Assembly: GCF_036289385.1 (NCBI RefSeq)
Contig: NZ_JAYFFH010000005.1
Coordinates: forward strand, 1 to 64,000
Source: Anaerofustis butyriciformans
Lineage (GTDB): Bacteria > Bacillota > Clostridia > Eubacteriales > Anaerofustaceae
Reading direction: 5' to 3'
DNA length: 64,000 nucleotides
Under the pieces are notes generated by a model that was given only the letters and a program-made list of their open reading frames with translations, did no database searches and was not told the origin of the DNA. Shown one piece after another: positions 43,188 through 52,250 of the stretch. Made by a program: the position numbers and the translations under genes. Position 1 is the first letter of the stretch, and each line of letters begins with the position of its first letter.

Positions 43188-43583
43188 ATGCTTTTTGAAT
43201 TTGATCTTAGAACTGATAATGAAAATTTCCATAATATAACGGATATGGTTAAAAGTGCACTTAAGGAAAGCAAAGTGCAAAATGGTTTATGTACAGTATT
43301 TTCTCCTCATACAACCGCAGGAATAACAATAAATGAAGCTGCAGATCCTGATGTTGTTGGGGATATGTTATTTGCCTTTGATAAGTTTTTCCCTGATATG
43401 AGAGAATTTAGACACTATGAAGGTAATAGTACTGCTCATATAAAAACCAGTGTTGTAGGGTGTAGCGAAACTATTATAGTTAAAGATAATGAATTGTTGC
43501 TTGGTACATGGCAAGGTATATACTTTGCTGAATTTGATGGTCCAAGACACAGAAGATTTTATGTAAAAATAATTGAAGATTAA
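43188..43583 (+). CDS. yjbQ: YjbQ family protein (UPF0047)
   Basis: A 131-residue protein of the conserved YjbQ family, for which weak thiamin-phosphate synthase activity has been reported but whose true role is unsettled. Key motifs: SPHTTAGITINEAADPDV (about 44-61), HYEGNSTAHIKTSVVG, and LGTWQGIYFAEFDGPRHR (about 107-124), containing the conserved His, Glu and Gly residues. It is alone with its own promoter and terminator. Confidence 0.93.
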   Translation: MLFEFDLRTDNENFHNITDMVKSALKESKVQNGLCTVFSPHTTAGITINEAADPDVVGDMLFAFDKFFPDMREFRHYEGNSTAHIKTSVVGCSETIIVKDNELLLGTWQGIYFAEFDGPRHRRFYVKIIED

Positions 43584-43587
43584 TTTT

Positions 43588-43616
43588 AAAGAAGCATTTT
43601 TATGCTTCTTTTTTTA
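43588..43616 (+). terminator. Terminator after yjbQ
   Basis: Ten-bp stem AAAGAAGCAT with ATGCTTCTTT around TTTT, followed by T-run. Confidence 0.88.
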
Positions 43617-43677
43617 TGTTTTTACATGTTTTTTTACCTTAAAACATTGGTTTAATCATAAAAATGAGGCTTTTTTA

Positions 43678-43706
43678 TTGCTTTTTTATATTTTAAGGTG
43701 TATAAT
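43678..43706 (+). promoter_or_regulatory. Promoter of the rimP-nusA-infB operon
   Basis: -35 TTGCTT (43678-43683), 17-base spacer ending in GTG, perfect -10 TATAAT (43701-43706). About 60 bases of leader separate it from rimP. Confidence 0.8.
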
Positions 43707-43718
43707 AATTCAGGCTAG

Positions 43719-43742
43719 ATGAGTGGGCGTATGTCCACTCAT
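43719..43742 (+). promoter_or_regulatory. Leader hairpin before rimP
   Basis: Eight-bp stem ATGAGTGG with CCACTCAT and an eight-base loop at the very 5' end of the rimP operon RNA. It could stabilise the transcript 5' end. No terminator-type T-run follows. Confidence 0.55.
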
Positions 43743-43775
43743 TGTTTTATATTGTTTTATTTAGGAGGCTTTATA

Positions 43776-44237
43776 TTGAAAATTACAGATAAAATTGAAG
43801 CTTTAAGTGAAAATATCTTAAGTGAAAATGGGCTTGAACTTGTTGATATAGAATTTAAAAAAGAAGGAAACAACAAAGTTTTAAGATTATATATTGAAAG
43901 AATTGAAGGGAGAGTCAATCTTGATGATATAAGTAATGTAACAAGACTTATATCAGATATGCTTGATGAAGAAGACATAATAGAAGAAGAATATATTTTG
44001 GAAGTATCTTCTCCCGGAGTAAACAGAGTTATAAAAAAAGAAAAAGATTTTATAAAGTTTACGGGTAAAAAGATAGATGTTGCACTTTTTAAGTCAGTGG
44101 ACGGAAGAAAAAAATTCAGTGGTATTTTGGAAGGGTATGAAGACGGAAAAGTTTTAGTTTTGGTAGATGATGATCATATGGCAATTCCAAAAGAAGATAT
44201 AAGTAAAGTTAATTTGAGTTTTGATTTTAAATTTTAA
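43776..44237 (+). CDS. rimP: Ribosome maturation factor RimP
   Basis: Assists 30S subunit assembly. It is 153 residues: N-terminal domain with GLELVDIEFKKEGNNKVLRLYIE and the acidic LDDISNVTRLIS, then LEVSSPGVNRVIK, the family signature (about residues 80-92), and a C-terminal SH3-like barrel. Start is TTG 43776, because AGGAGG lies seven bases upstream; an in-frame ATG at 43719 falls in the leader hairpin. First gene of the nusA-infB operon. Confidence 0.93.
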   Translation: MKITDKIEALSENILSENGLELVDIEFKKEGNNKVLRLYIERIEGRVNLDDISNVTRLISDMLDEEDIIEEEYILEVSSPGVNRVIKKEKDFIKFTGKKIDVALFKSVDGRKKFSGILEGYEDGKVLVLVDDDHMAIPKEDISKVNLSFDFKF

Positions 44238-44252
44238 TTAAGGAGTAAAAAA

Positions 44253-45455
44253 ATGGCAAGAAAGAAAAAACAAGAAGCAGATCATTCTTTAAAAGATTTT
44301 ATTGAAGCATTAGATGAAATTAACAAAGCAAAAGGTATAGATAAAGAAGAAATTATAGTAGCAGTTGAACAAGCACTTGTTGCTGCTTATAAAAAAGATA
44401 CAAGAAGCAATGTTGATTTGGTTGTAAACATAAATAGAACAACAGGGGCTATTGATGCTTTTTATTCAAAAGAAATTGTAGAAGAAGTTGAAGATGACGA
44501 TAAGGAAATTTCACTTCACGAAGCATTGGTTCTTGATAAAAGCGCCGTTCTTGGAGGAAGTGTTATAACTCATATTGATCCAAAAGGCTTTGGAAGAATT
44601 GCAACACAAAATGCAAAACAACTTATTATTCAAAAGCTTAAAGAATCAGAAAGAAATATCATCAGCAATACATTCATGAAGAAAAAAGATGAAATGGTAA
44701 GTGGTGTTATTCAAAGAGAAGAATATAAAGAAGTAAAGAAAATGATTCACGGAGAACCTGTTATTGAACAAAACAGAATTATCCATATTGATTTAGGTAA
44801 AGCTGAAGGTATAATGAACAGCCAAAATCAAGTAAAAAGTGAACATTACCATCCTGGAATGAGACTTAAAGTTTATGTTGCAGATGTAATAATAACAACA
44901 AGGGGACCTCAAATTATTCTTTCAAGAACTCATCCTGGACTTGTTAAAAGATTATTTGAAGAAGAAGTTGCAGAAATTGCAGATGGATTAGTTGAAATTA
45001 AATCAATTTCAAGAGAAGCAGGAAGCAGAAGTAAACTTGCTGTTTATTCTGAAGATGAACAAATCGATCCTGTTGGAACATGTATAGGTCCTAAAGGAAT
45101 CAGAATTCAAAATGTTTTAAATGAAATCGGTGAAGAAAAAATCGATATTATTAAATGGAGCGAAGATCCTGTTGAATACATTAAAAATGCATTAGCTCCT
45201 GCCGAAGTTTTAAAAGTTGATATTTTACAAACAGAAGAAAACGACGGAAAAAATTCTGCAATGGTTGTTGTAGATGATTCTCAACTTTCTCTTGCAATAG
45301 GTAAAGACGGACAAAACGTAAGACTTGCTGCAAGACTTACAGGTTGGAAGATTGATATTAAAAGCAAAAGCAAATTTGAAAGTGAAAACGCTGATAGTGA
45401 AGTAAATATTTTAGACAGTGTTGAAGAAGTTTTACTTTCTGATGATGAAGAATAA
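44253..45455 (+). CDS. nusA: Transcription termination/antitermination factor NusA
   Basis: Binds RNA polymerase and nascent RNA to modulate pausing and termination. It is 400 residues: N-terminal polymerase-binding domain, S1 domain (about 135-200), then two KH domains with GPKGIRIQNV (about 278-287) and GKDGQNVRLAARLTGWKIDI (about 350-369). It lacks the C-terminal acidic repeats of proteobacterial NusA, as is usual in Firmicutes. AAGGAG precedes the ATG; 15 bases after rimP. Confidence 0.97.
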   Translation: MARKKKQEADHSLKDFIEALDEINKAKGIDKEEIIVAVEQALVAAYKKDTRSNVDLVVNINRTTGAIDAFYSKEIVEEVEDDDKEISLHEALVLDKSAVLGGSVITHIDPKGFGRIATQNAKQLIIQKLKESERNIISNTFMKKKDEMVSGVIQREEYKEVKKMIHGEPVIEQNRIIHIDLGKAEGIMNSQNQVKSEHYHPGMRLKVYVADVIITTRGPQIILSRTHPGLVKRLFEEEVAEIADGLVEIKSISREAGSRSKLAVYSEDEQIDPVGTCIGPKGIRIQNVLNEIGEEKIDIIKWSEDPVEYIKNALAPAEVLKVDILQTEENDGKNSAMVVVDDSQLSLAIGKDGQNVRLAARLTGWKIDIKSKSKFESENADSEVNILDSVEEVLLSDDEE

Positions 45456-45470
45456 TATAAGAGGTGGAAT

Positions 45471-45740
45471 ATGAAAAAAACACCACTTAGAACTTGCTTG
45501 ATTTGCAGAGAAAAATTTAATAAAAGAGATTTATTAAGGATTGTAAGAGATAAGGAAAATAACAAAGTTGTTTTTGATAAAAGCGGGAAAATGAATGGGC
45601 GAGGAGCTTATATTTGTAAAAATCCCGATTGCATAGAAAAAATGGTAAATGCAAAAATAATAAACAATTCACTTAATATGAATCTTACTAATGAAGATAT
45701 TACTCCTCTAAAAGAAGAGGTTTTAAAGTATATAAAATAA
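45471..45740 (+). CDS. ylxR: YlxR/RnpM RNA-binding protein
   Basis: An 89-residue protein. TPLRTCLICREKFNKRDLLRIVR (family start) and NGRGAYIC (about 43-50) are diagnostic of YlxR (DUF448). Recent work links it to RNase P modulation. CxxC and a later Cys pair may shape the fold. It lies between nusA and infB as in most Firmicutes. The L7Ae-like ylxQ gene that normally follows is absent. Confidence 0.92.
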   Translation: MKKTPLRTCLICREKFNKRDLLRIVRDKENNKVVFDKSGKMNGRGAYICKNPDCIEKMVNAKIINNSLNMNLTNEDITPLKEEVLKYIK

Positions 45741-45760
45741 AGTAAGGAGGGTTTTTTAGT

Positions 45761-48169
45761 ATGAGAGTTTACGATATGGCTAAAGAATATGGCTTTCCAA
45801 GTAAAGAATTTGCTGAAATAATGAAAAATATGGGTATTCCCGTAAAAAATCATATGAGTGCTGTAAGTGCTCAACAAGAAAAATATTTTAGAAATAATTT
45901 TAATAAAGAGGATTATTTAAAAAATAAAGAAAATAAACCTGTTAATAAAACACAAGAGCAAAACGAAGAGGAAAAACCAAATAAAGAAGAAAGAAAAAAT
46001 CCTGTTGATAAAAAACAAAAGGATAATCAAAAAAACAATAAAAATAATCGTTTTGTAAAACCTGAAAATAAGGAAGAAAAAGAACCTGAAGTTGTTGTAA
46101 TATATAACGAAGAAAAGAAGAATAATAAAAACAAACCTAAGAAAAGCAACAAACATTATGATTACGACAATAATGATGATAGTAATGATAATGTTGTAAA
46201 AGGTGAAAAATTTAAAAACAAGAAAAATGACAACAGAAATCAAAAGAATGAAAAAGGCTACGGTTCAAAGAAAAATAAGAAAAATAAAAAAGATAAAAAA
46301 GAAGTAGTTCCTAAATTTATTGATAACTCAAAGAAATCTAAGGTTTCTAAGTCTAAATATAAAAAGAAAAGCAAAATAGAAAAAGAAGAAAAACAATTAG
46401 AAAATTCTTTAATTAGCGAAATTACAATTCCTGATGGAATTACTGTAGGTGAACTTGCCGCTAAAATAAATAAAGCTCCAACAGAAGTCATAAAAGTTTT
46501 AATGGGATATGGAGTAATGGCAAACTTAAATCAATCAATTGATTTTGATACTGCTTCTATTGTTTGCGAAGAATTTGAAATCACATGTAACCTTGAAGAT
46601 GAAAATAAAGCAATTGATGATTTATTTGATTCTCATTATCAAAATGAAGATGAACTTGTAAAAAGACCACCTATTATTACAGTAATGGGACATGTTGACC
46701 ATGGTAAAACATCTTTACTTGATGCAATAAGACATACAAACGTAATTGCAGGTGAAGCCGGTGGTATTACACAACATATTGGTGCTTATACAATTACAAT
46801 CAATAATGAAAAAATCACATTTATTGATACTCCTGGACATGAAGCTTTTACAGCTATGCGTTCAAGAGGTGCATCTGTTACAGATATAGCAGTACTTGTA
46901 GTAGCTGCTGATGATGGGGTTATGCCTCAAACAGTTGAAGCTATAAACCATGCCAAAGATGCAGGGGTACCTATTATTGTTGCAATAAACAAAATAGATA
47001 AACCTGGTGCAAACCCTGATAGAGTAATGCAAGAACTTACTGAGTATGGACTTGTAAGTGAAGATTGGGGTGGGGATACAATTTGCGTTAAAATTTCTGC
47101 AAAGAAAAGACAAGGTATAGAAGATTTACTTGAAATGATACTTCTTGTAGCAGAAGTGGAAGAACTAAAAGCTCATCCAAGCAAACCTGCCGTAGGTACT
47201 GTTATTGAAGCTAGACTTGATAAACAAAAAGGTACTGTTGCAACACTTCTTGTTAAGTCAGGTATCTTAAATGACGGTGATACTGTTGTATGTAACGATG
47301 TATACGGTAAAGTAAGAGCCATGATGGATGATAAAGGGAATAAAATAAAAGTCGCAGGACCATCTACAGCTATTGAAATTTTAGGATTTAATGAAGTTCC
47401 TAATGCTGGTGAAAAATTCTTTGTTGCTGAAAATGAAAGAGAAGGAAGAAAATTTGCCGAAAGAAGAAAAGCTATAATGAGAGAAAATGCGCTTAAGAAG
47501 AGCGGACCTGTAAGCTTAGATGATTTATTCAATCAAATAAGCGAAGGCGAACTTAAGGAATTAAAACTTATTGTTAAGGCCGATGTAAAAGGTTCATTAG
47601 AAGCATTAACACAATCTCTTGAAAAATTAAATGATAATGAAGATGGTGTTAAAGTAAGCGTAATTCACGGTGGTGTAGGTGCTATTACAGAAAGTGACGT
47701 TACATTAGCCGCTGCTTCAAATGCTCTTATTATTGCATTTAACGTAAGACCTGAAGCAAATGCAAAGACAGCAGCTGCAAAAGAAGAAGTAGAAATAAGA
47801 AGTTACAATGTAATTTATCATGTAATGGAAGAAATCGAAAAAGCGCTTAAAGGCTTACTTGATCCTGAATTTAAGGAAGTTATTGTTGGTATGGCTGAAG
47901 TAAGAGAAACCTTTAAGGTTCCAAATATTGGTTTGGTAGCCGGTTCTTATGTTACTGAAGGTGTTATTAACAGAAATGACAAGATAAGAATAATAAGAGA
48001 CGGTGTAGTTATATTTGAAAGTGAAATAGCTTCTCTTAAGAGATTTAAAGATGATGTAAGAGAAGTACAATCAGGATATGAATGTGGTATTGGTGTTGAA
48101 AACTTTAATGATATTAAAGTTGGAGATGTTTTTGAAACATTCAAAATGGAAGAAATCGAAAGAGAGTAA
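45761..48169 (+). CDS. infB: Translation initiation factor IF-2
   Basis: GTPase that brings initiator tRNA to the 30S subunit. It is 802 residues. Residues 1-50 form an IF2-N helical domain (RVYDMAKEYGFPSKEFAEIM). About 50-210 is a very Lys/Asn-rich linker. A second IF2-N domain (about 220-270) precedes the G domain with GHVDHGKTS (about 310-318), DTPGHEAF and NKIDKPGANPD. Domains II to IV follow with intact motifs. AAGGAGG before the ATG. The linker composition reflects the low GC and is not conserved. Confidence 0.97.
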   Translation: MRVYDMAKEYGFPSKEFAEIMKNMGIPVKNHMSAVSAQQEKYFRNNFNKEDYLKNKENKPVNKTQEQNEEEKPNKEERKNPVDKKQKDNQKNNKNNRFVKPENKEEKEPEVVVIYNEEKKNNKNKPKKSNKHYDYDNNDDSNDNVVKGEKFKNKKNDNRNQKNEKGYGSKKNKKNKKDKKEVVPKFIDNSKKSKVSKSKYKKKSKIEKEEKQLENSLISEITIPDGITVGELAAKINKAPTEVIKVLMGYGVMANLNQSIDFDTASIVCEEFEITCNLEDENKAIDDLFDSHYQNEDELVKRPPIITVMGHVDHGKTSLLDAIRHTNVIAGEAGGITQHIGAYTITINNEKITFIDTPGHEAFTAMRSRGASVTDIAVLVVAADDGVMPQTVEAINHAKDAGVPIIVAINKIDKPGANPDRVMQELTEYGLVSEDWGGDTICVKISAKKRQGIEDLLEMILLVAEVEELKAHPSKPAVGTVIEARLDKQKGTVATLLVKSGILNDGDTVVCNDVYGKVRAMMDDKGNKIKVAGPSTAIEILGFNEVPNAGEKFFVAENEREGRKFAERRKAIMRENALKKSGPVSLDDLFNQISEGELKELKLIVKADVKGSLEALTQSLEKLNDNEDGVKVSVIHGGVGAITESDVTLAAASNALIIAFNVRPEANAKTAAAKEEVEIRSYNVIYHVMEEIEKALKGLLDPEFKEVIVGMAEVRETFKVPNIGLVAGSYVTEGVINRNDKIRIIRDGVVIFESEIASLKRFKDDVREVQSGYECGIGVENFNDIKVGDVFETFKMEEIERE

Positions 48170-48177
48170 AAAACCTT

Positions 48178-48534
48178 ATGGGATATAGAATAGAAAGAGT
48201 AAACGAGCTGATTAAAAACGAATTATCGCTTTTAATCGAGCTTGAACTTCAAGACCCAAGATTAAAAGAAGCAATAATAAGTGTAACAAGAGTAAAAGCA
48301 ACTCCCGATTTAAAATATGCAAAAGTATATGTAAGTATAATGGGAGAAAATAATAAGAAAGAAGAAATTATTGGAGTGCTTGATAAAGCTAAGGGCTTTT
48401 TAAGAAAGTCTATATCAAAAGTTTTACAAACAAAAAATACTCCTGAACTTATTTTTGAACTTGATGATTCTTTAGATTATGCGATGCATATAGACGAAGT
48501 TTTAGCAGGTTTAAATCTTGAAGAGGATGAATAA
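48178..48534 (+). CDS. rbfA: Ribosome-binding factor A
   Basis: A 118-residue KH-like factor needed for late 30S maturation and cold growth. Start MGYRIERVNELIKNELSLLI and the ISVTRVKATPDLKYAKVYVS segment (about 33-52) are typical. The ribosome site is weak, so translation probably depends on coupling to infB eight bases upstream. Confidence 0.94.
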   Translation: MGYRIERVNELIKNELSLLIELELQDPRLKEAIISVTRVKATPDLKYAKVYVSIMGENNKKEEIIGVLDKAKGFLRKSISKVLQTKNTPELIFELDDSLDYAMHIDEVLAGLNLEEDE

Positions 48535-48535
48535 A

Positions 48536-49471
48536 ATGATAGATAGATTTATAGAAATTCTTGAAAATAACAATACATTTTTAATACTTACTCACAAAAA
48601 TCCTGACGGTGATGCTCTAGGATCATCACTTGCAATGAAAAAAACACTTAAACTTATAGGTAAAGATGTTGATTTATATGTTCAAACACCTATTCCTGTA
48701 AATTTAGAAGATATGATTTTGGAAGAGGAAGTTGCAAAATTAGATGATTTGAAAGCAAACTATGATGTTTGTCTTTCAATGGATTCAAGTAGTGAAGATT
48801 ATTTATTCGGAAATGATTTAAGAAACTTATGCAATAAAACAATAGTAATAGATCATCATGTAACAAATGCAAAATATGGAGATATAAATGTTGTAAGCGA
48901 AAAAGCCGCTGCAACCGGAGAGCTTGTTTTTGCAATAAGCTCTAAAATACTTGGGACATTGCCTTTAGATATTGCAAGTCTTATATATGTAGCAATATCA
49001 ACTGATACAGGTAATTTCTCTTATTCAAACACTACTCCTACAACTCATATTATTGGAAGTAAACTTTTAAAACTTGGTGTTGATCAAGGTAAGATTAATG
49101 AAATGGTTAAACTTAAAGATTTAAAAAGTTTGATTATAAGAAAAAAATCTTTAGAAAGTATTTATGCTTTTAACAATAATCAAATTTTGGTTATGGTGCT
49201 TGATGATGAAAGTATAAATGAAAATACTGATACTGATGGACTAATTGATGCTATTAGATATATTAAAGGATGTAAACTTGCTGCACTTGTAAAAAGAGCA
49301 GATGAAAACTCTTTTAAAGTTTCTTTAAGAAGCGGTGGTGGAAATGTTAATGCTGCTGAAATAGCAAAAGAATTTGGCGGTGGAGGACATGTTAAAGCTG
49401 CCGGATTTACTTTTGAAGGAGATAAAAACGAAATTTTAACAATACTTAAAGATATTGATTTAGAGGTTTAA
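48536..49471 (+). CDS. nrnA: Bifunctional oligoribonuclease/PAP phosphatase NrnA (DHH family)
   Basis: Degrades nanoRNA and dephosphorylates 3'-phosphoadenosine 5'-phosphate in Firmicutes. About 311 residues. DHH motifs: THKNPDGDALGSSLA (about 18-32), a central DSS-type segment, VIDHHVTN (about 105-112), and the C-terminal DHHA1 GGGHVKAAG (about 290-298). Start at ATG 48536: rbfA stops two bases before it and AGAGGATG gives the ribosome site. Usual place between rbfA and truB. Confidence 0.92.
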   Translation: MIDRFIEILENNNTFLILTHKNPDGDALGSSLAMKKTLKLIGKDVDLYVQTPIPVNLEDMILEEEVAKLDDLKANYDVCLSMDSSSEDYLFGNDLRNLCNKTIVIDHHVTNAKYGDINVVSEKAAATGELVFAISSKILGTLPLDIASLIYVAISTDTGNFSYSNTTPTTHIIGSKLLKLGVDQGKINEMVKLKDLKSLIIRKKSLESIYAFNNNQILVMVLDDESINENTDTDGLIDAIRYIKGCKLAALVKRADENSFKVSLRSGGGNVNAAEIAKEFGGGGHVKAAGFTFEGDKNEILTILKDIDLEV

Positions 49472-49472
49472 T

Positions 49473-50387
49473 TTGATAAACGGTGTAATTTGCATTAACA
49501 AGGAGCAAAACATGACAAGTCATGATGTTTGCTTTAAGGTAAGAAAGATTCTTGGCGAAAAAAAAATCGGACATAGTGGTACACTTGATCCTATGGCAAC
49601 TGGAGTAATGGGAGTACTTGTAGGTAGAAGCACAAAACTTTCCAGTTATATTACTGCTTTTGAAAAAGAATATATTGCAAAGATAGAATTTGGAAAAGAA
49701 AGCGACAGTTATGATATATGGACCGCTACAAGAGAAGTTTCTCTTCCAAATTTTTCATTGGATGAGTTTGTTTTTGCTATTAATAAGTTTAAAGGCAAAA
49801 TAACTCAGACTCCTCCTATATATTCTGCCATAAAAGTAAAAGGAAAACCTTTATATAAATATGCATTGGAGGGAAAGGATGTTGAAATTCCATCCAGAGA
49901 AGTTTATATAAATGATATTGAAGTTGTAGATACCGATTTGCCAAGATATGCTACCATAAAAGTTTCCTGTTCAAAAGGGACTTATATAAGAAGTTTAATA
50001 AGCGATATAGGTAAGGAACTTGGAACAAGAGCTGTTATGAGTGGTCTTATAAGAACAAAGAACGGAGCGCTAAATATAGAAAACAGTGTTACATTAAGTG
50101 AACTTGAAGAAAAAGTAGTTAGCGGTCGATTAAAAGATGTTTTGCAAGATGATGATTTGTTTTTAAAGGATTTAGAGAGAGTAGATATTAATCCAAAAAG
50201 CAGTAAAATCATATTAAACGGTAATGCTTTGATTAAAAAAAATATTTTAACAAATGTCAGTGAAATAAAAGAGAATTCATTGGTAAGGTTATATTTGGAT
50301 GATAAGTTTATCGGTGTAGGCAAAAGAGTCGAAGAAGAAAACGTACTAATAAGACCAATTAAGATTTTATACGGGGAACAAAAATAA
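49473..50387 (+). CDS. truB: tRNA pseudouridine(55) synthase
   Basis: Modifies U55 in the T-loop of tRNAs. It is 304 residues. Catalytic motif GHSGTLDPMATGVMGV (about 35-50, catalytic Asp in TLDP), the PPIYSAIKVKGKPLYKYA motif (about 110-127) and CSKGTYIRSL are present. Starts with TTG 49473, one base after the nrnA stop, with AGAGG upstream. Overlaps ribF by one base. Confidence 0.95.
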   Translation: MINGVICINKEQNMTSHDVCFKVRKILGEKKIGHSGTLDPMATGVMGVLVGRSTKLSSYITAFEKEYIAKIEFGKESDSYDIWTATREVSLPNFSLDEFVFAINKFKGKITQTPPIYSAIKVKGKPLYKYALEGKDVEIPSREVYINDIEVVDTDLPRYATIKVSCSKGTYIRSLISDIGKELGTRAVMSGLIRTKNGALNIENSVTLSELEEKVVSGRLKDVLQDDDLFLKDLERVDINPKSSKIILNGNALIKKNILTNVSEIKENSLVRLYLDDKFIGVGKRVEEENVLIRPIKILYGEQK

Positions 50388-51301
50388 TGAAAATATTTCA
50401 TTCGTTTGGTGAAGCTGATAAAAAAGAAAAATTATCTATGGCCTTTGGTTATTTTGATGGAATACACTTGGGACATGAGAAAATTATAGAAGAAGAAGAC
50501 AAAAGTTTAAAAAACTGCGTTGTTACATTTGACAAACACCCAATGGATTTAATAAATAAACAACAATCTCCTAAAAGACTTATGACTATGGATGAAAAAA
50601 TAGAGTATTTGGCTAATATGGGAATTGATTATTTATTTATTATATCTTTTGACTATGATTTTATGAATTTAAAAGATACAGAATTTGTAAATCTTGTTTT
50701 AGATAATGTTAATATGCAAAAAATGAAAGTTGGTTTTAATTATCACTTTGGAAAAAACGGAAGCGGAAATAGTGAATTACTTAAAAAGCTTTCAAAGGAA
50801 AAAGGATTTGAAATTAAAGTCGTAGATGAATTTAAGATTGACAATGAAAGAGTTTGTTCTACTGCAATAAGAAATTATATAAAAGACGGTAATATACAAA
50901 AAGCCAATAAATTTTTAGGCAGACCTTATATGGTGGAAGGTATAGTTTGTGAAGGTAAACATCTTGGAAGACAGATAGGAATACCAACTGCAAATATTTT
51001 TCCAGATGAATTAAAAGTTATGCCAAAAAGAGGCGTTTATGTAAGTAGAGTTACAATAGATAACGAAGTCTTTTATGGAATAAGTAATGTAGGTGTAAAT
51101 CCTACATTTAGAGAAACCCCAAGAGTAGAAACAAACATATTTGATTTCGATAGAGATATTTATGGCAAAAAAATCAAAGTAGAATTTTTAGAATTTGAAA
51201 GAGAAGAAAGAGCTTTTGATTCAATTGAAGAATTAAAAACGGCTATTCAAAAAAGTATACAGTTTGGTAAAAATTACGTAAAAAATAAACTTAATTATTA
51301 A
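50387..51301 (+). CDS. ribF: Bifunctional riboflavin kinase/FAD synthetase
   Basis: Turns riboflavin into FMN and then FAD. It is 304 residues. N-terminal nucleotidyltransferase: GYFDGIHLGHEKII (about 22-35), STAIRNYIKDGNI (about 163-175). C-terminal flavokinase: GRPYMVEGIV, GRQIGIPTANI (about 202-212) and the VETNIFDF, DIYGK motif. Start overlaps truB (TAATG). Last gene of the rimP operon here; rpsO, which often follows, is not present. Confidence 0.95.
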   Translation: MKIFHSFGEADKKEKLSMAFGYFDGIHLGHEKIIEEEDKSLKNCVVTFDKHPMDLINKQQSPKRLMTMDEKIEYLANMGIDYLFIISFDYDFMNLKDTEFVNLVLDNVNMQKMKVGFNYHFGKNGSGNSELLKKLSKEKGFEIKVVDEFKIDNERVCSTAIRNYIKDGNIQKANKFLGRPYMVEGIVCEGKHLGRQIGIPTANIFPDELKVMPKRGVYVSRVTIDNEVFYGISNVGVNPTFRETPRVETNIFDFDRDIYGKKIKVEFLEFEREERAFDSIEELKTAIQKSIQFGKNYVKNKLNY

Positions 51302-51379
51302 ATTTGTTTAATTAAATAAAGTAAATATAATTTATTTAATTTAAAAATTAAAAAAATTAGCTTTATTTTATAAAAGTAT

Positions 51380-51408
51380 TTGGTATTTTTAACGTAATAA
51401 GTTATAAT
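51380..51408 (+). promoter_or_regulatory. Promoter of the amino-acid ABC transporter
   Basis: -35 TTGGTA (51380-51385), 17-base spacer, perfect -10 TATAAT (51403-51408), about 40 bases before the ATG. Confidence 0.7.
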
Positions 51409-51449
51409 AGAACTAGTATTTTATCATTTTAGATTAAAGGAGGAAGAAA

Positions 51450-52223
51450 ATGAAAAAAGGAAAAAAATTATTAGCATGCTTGTTAGTTGTAGGAATGCTT
51501 ATAGGATTTACAGCTTGTGGATCTAAAGATGATTCTGCAAACGGAGAAAAAACTTATATAATTGCTACAGATACAACATTCGCACCATTTGAATTTACAG
51601 ATGAAAACAATAATTTCACTGGTATTGATGTTGAGTTACTTGATGCAATAGCAAAAGATCAAGGTTTTAATTATGAACTTCAATCTTTAGGTTTTGATGC
51701 AGCAGTTGCAGCTTTAGAATCAAATCAAGCTGACGCAGTAATTGCAGGTATGAGTATAACAGATGAAAGAAAAGAAAAATATGACTTCTCTGAACCATAT
51801 TATGATTCTGGTGTAGTTATGGCTGTTAAAGCTGATAATACAACAATCAAAAGCTATGAAGATTTAAAAGGTGAAACAGTAGCTTGTAAAACAGGTACAG
51901 AAGGTGCTACTTTTGCTGAATCTATAAAAGATAAATATGGTTTCGAAATTTCTTACTTTAAAGATTCTCCAAAAATGTACGAAGATGTTAAAACTGGAAA
52001 TACTGTAGCTTGTTTTGAAGATTATCCTGTAATGGGTTATGGTATCTCTCAAGGTAACGGGTTAAAAATGGTAACAGACATGGAAAAAGGTTCTTCTTAT
52101 GGTTTTGCTGTATTAAAAGGTAAAAATGCAGAACTAATTGAAATGTTCAATACAGGTTTAAAAAATATTAAAGATAGTGGAGAATATCAAAAAATATTAG
52201 ATAAATATATTGCAGATAAATAG
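51450..52223 (+). CDS. Polar amino-acid ABC transporter, substrate-binding lipoprotein
   Basis: Family 3 solute-binding protein, 257 residues. Signal peptide with lipobox FTAC (lipidated Cys about residue 23) after a basic MKKGKK and hydrophobic core. Mature part has TDTTFAPFEFTDENNNFTGIDVEL and MSITDERKEKYDFSEPYY, typical of the cystine/glutamine/His-type binding proteins (ligand Arg in the ITDERKE segment). AAAGGAGG precedes the ATG. Operon with permease and ATPase. Substrate likely a polar amino acid; which one is not readable. Confidence 0.92.
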   Translation: MKKGKKLLACLLVVGMLIGFTACGSKDDSANGEKTYIIATDTTFAPFEFTDENNNFTGIDVELLDAIAKDQGFNYELQSLGFDAAVAALESNQADAVIAGMSITDERKEKYDFSEPYYDSGVVMAVKADNTTIKSYEDLKGETVACKTGTEGATFAESIKDKYGFEISYFKDSPKMYEDVKTGNTVACFEDYPVMGYGISQGNGLKMVTDMEKGSSYGFAVLKGKNAELIEMFNTGLKNIKDSGEYQKILDKYIADK

Positions 52224-52250
52224 AAATAAAAAAATAGTTGGAGTGATTTA

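Noticed and set aside
45917..46243. Antisense hydrophobic ORF opposite the infB linker
   Set aside because: Mirror of the Lys/Asn-rich linker codons; no start signal.
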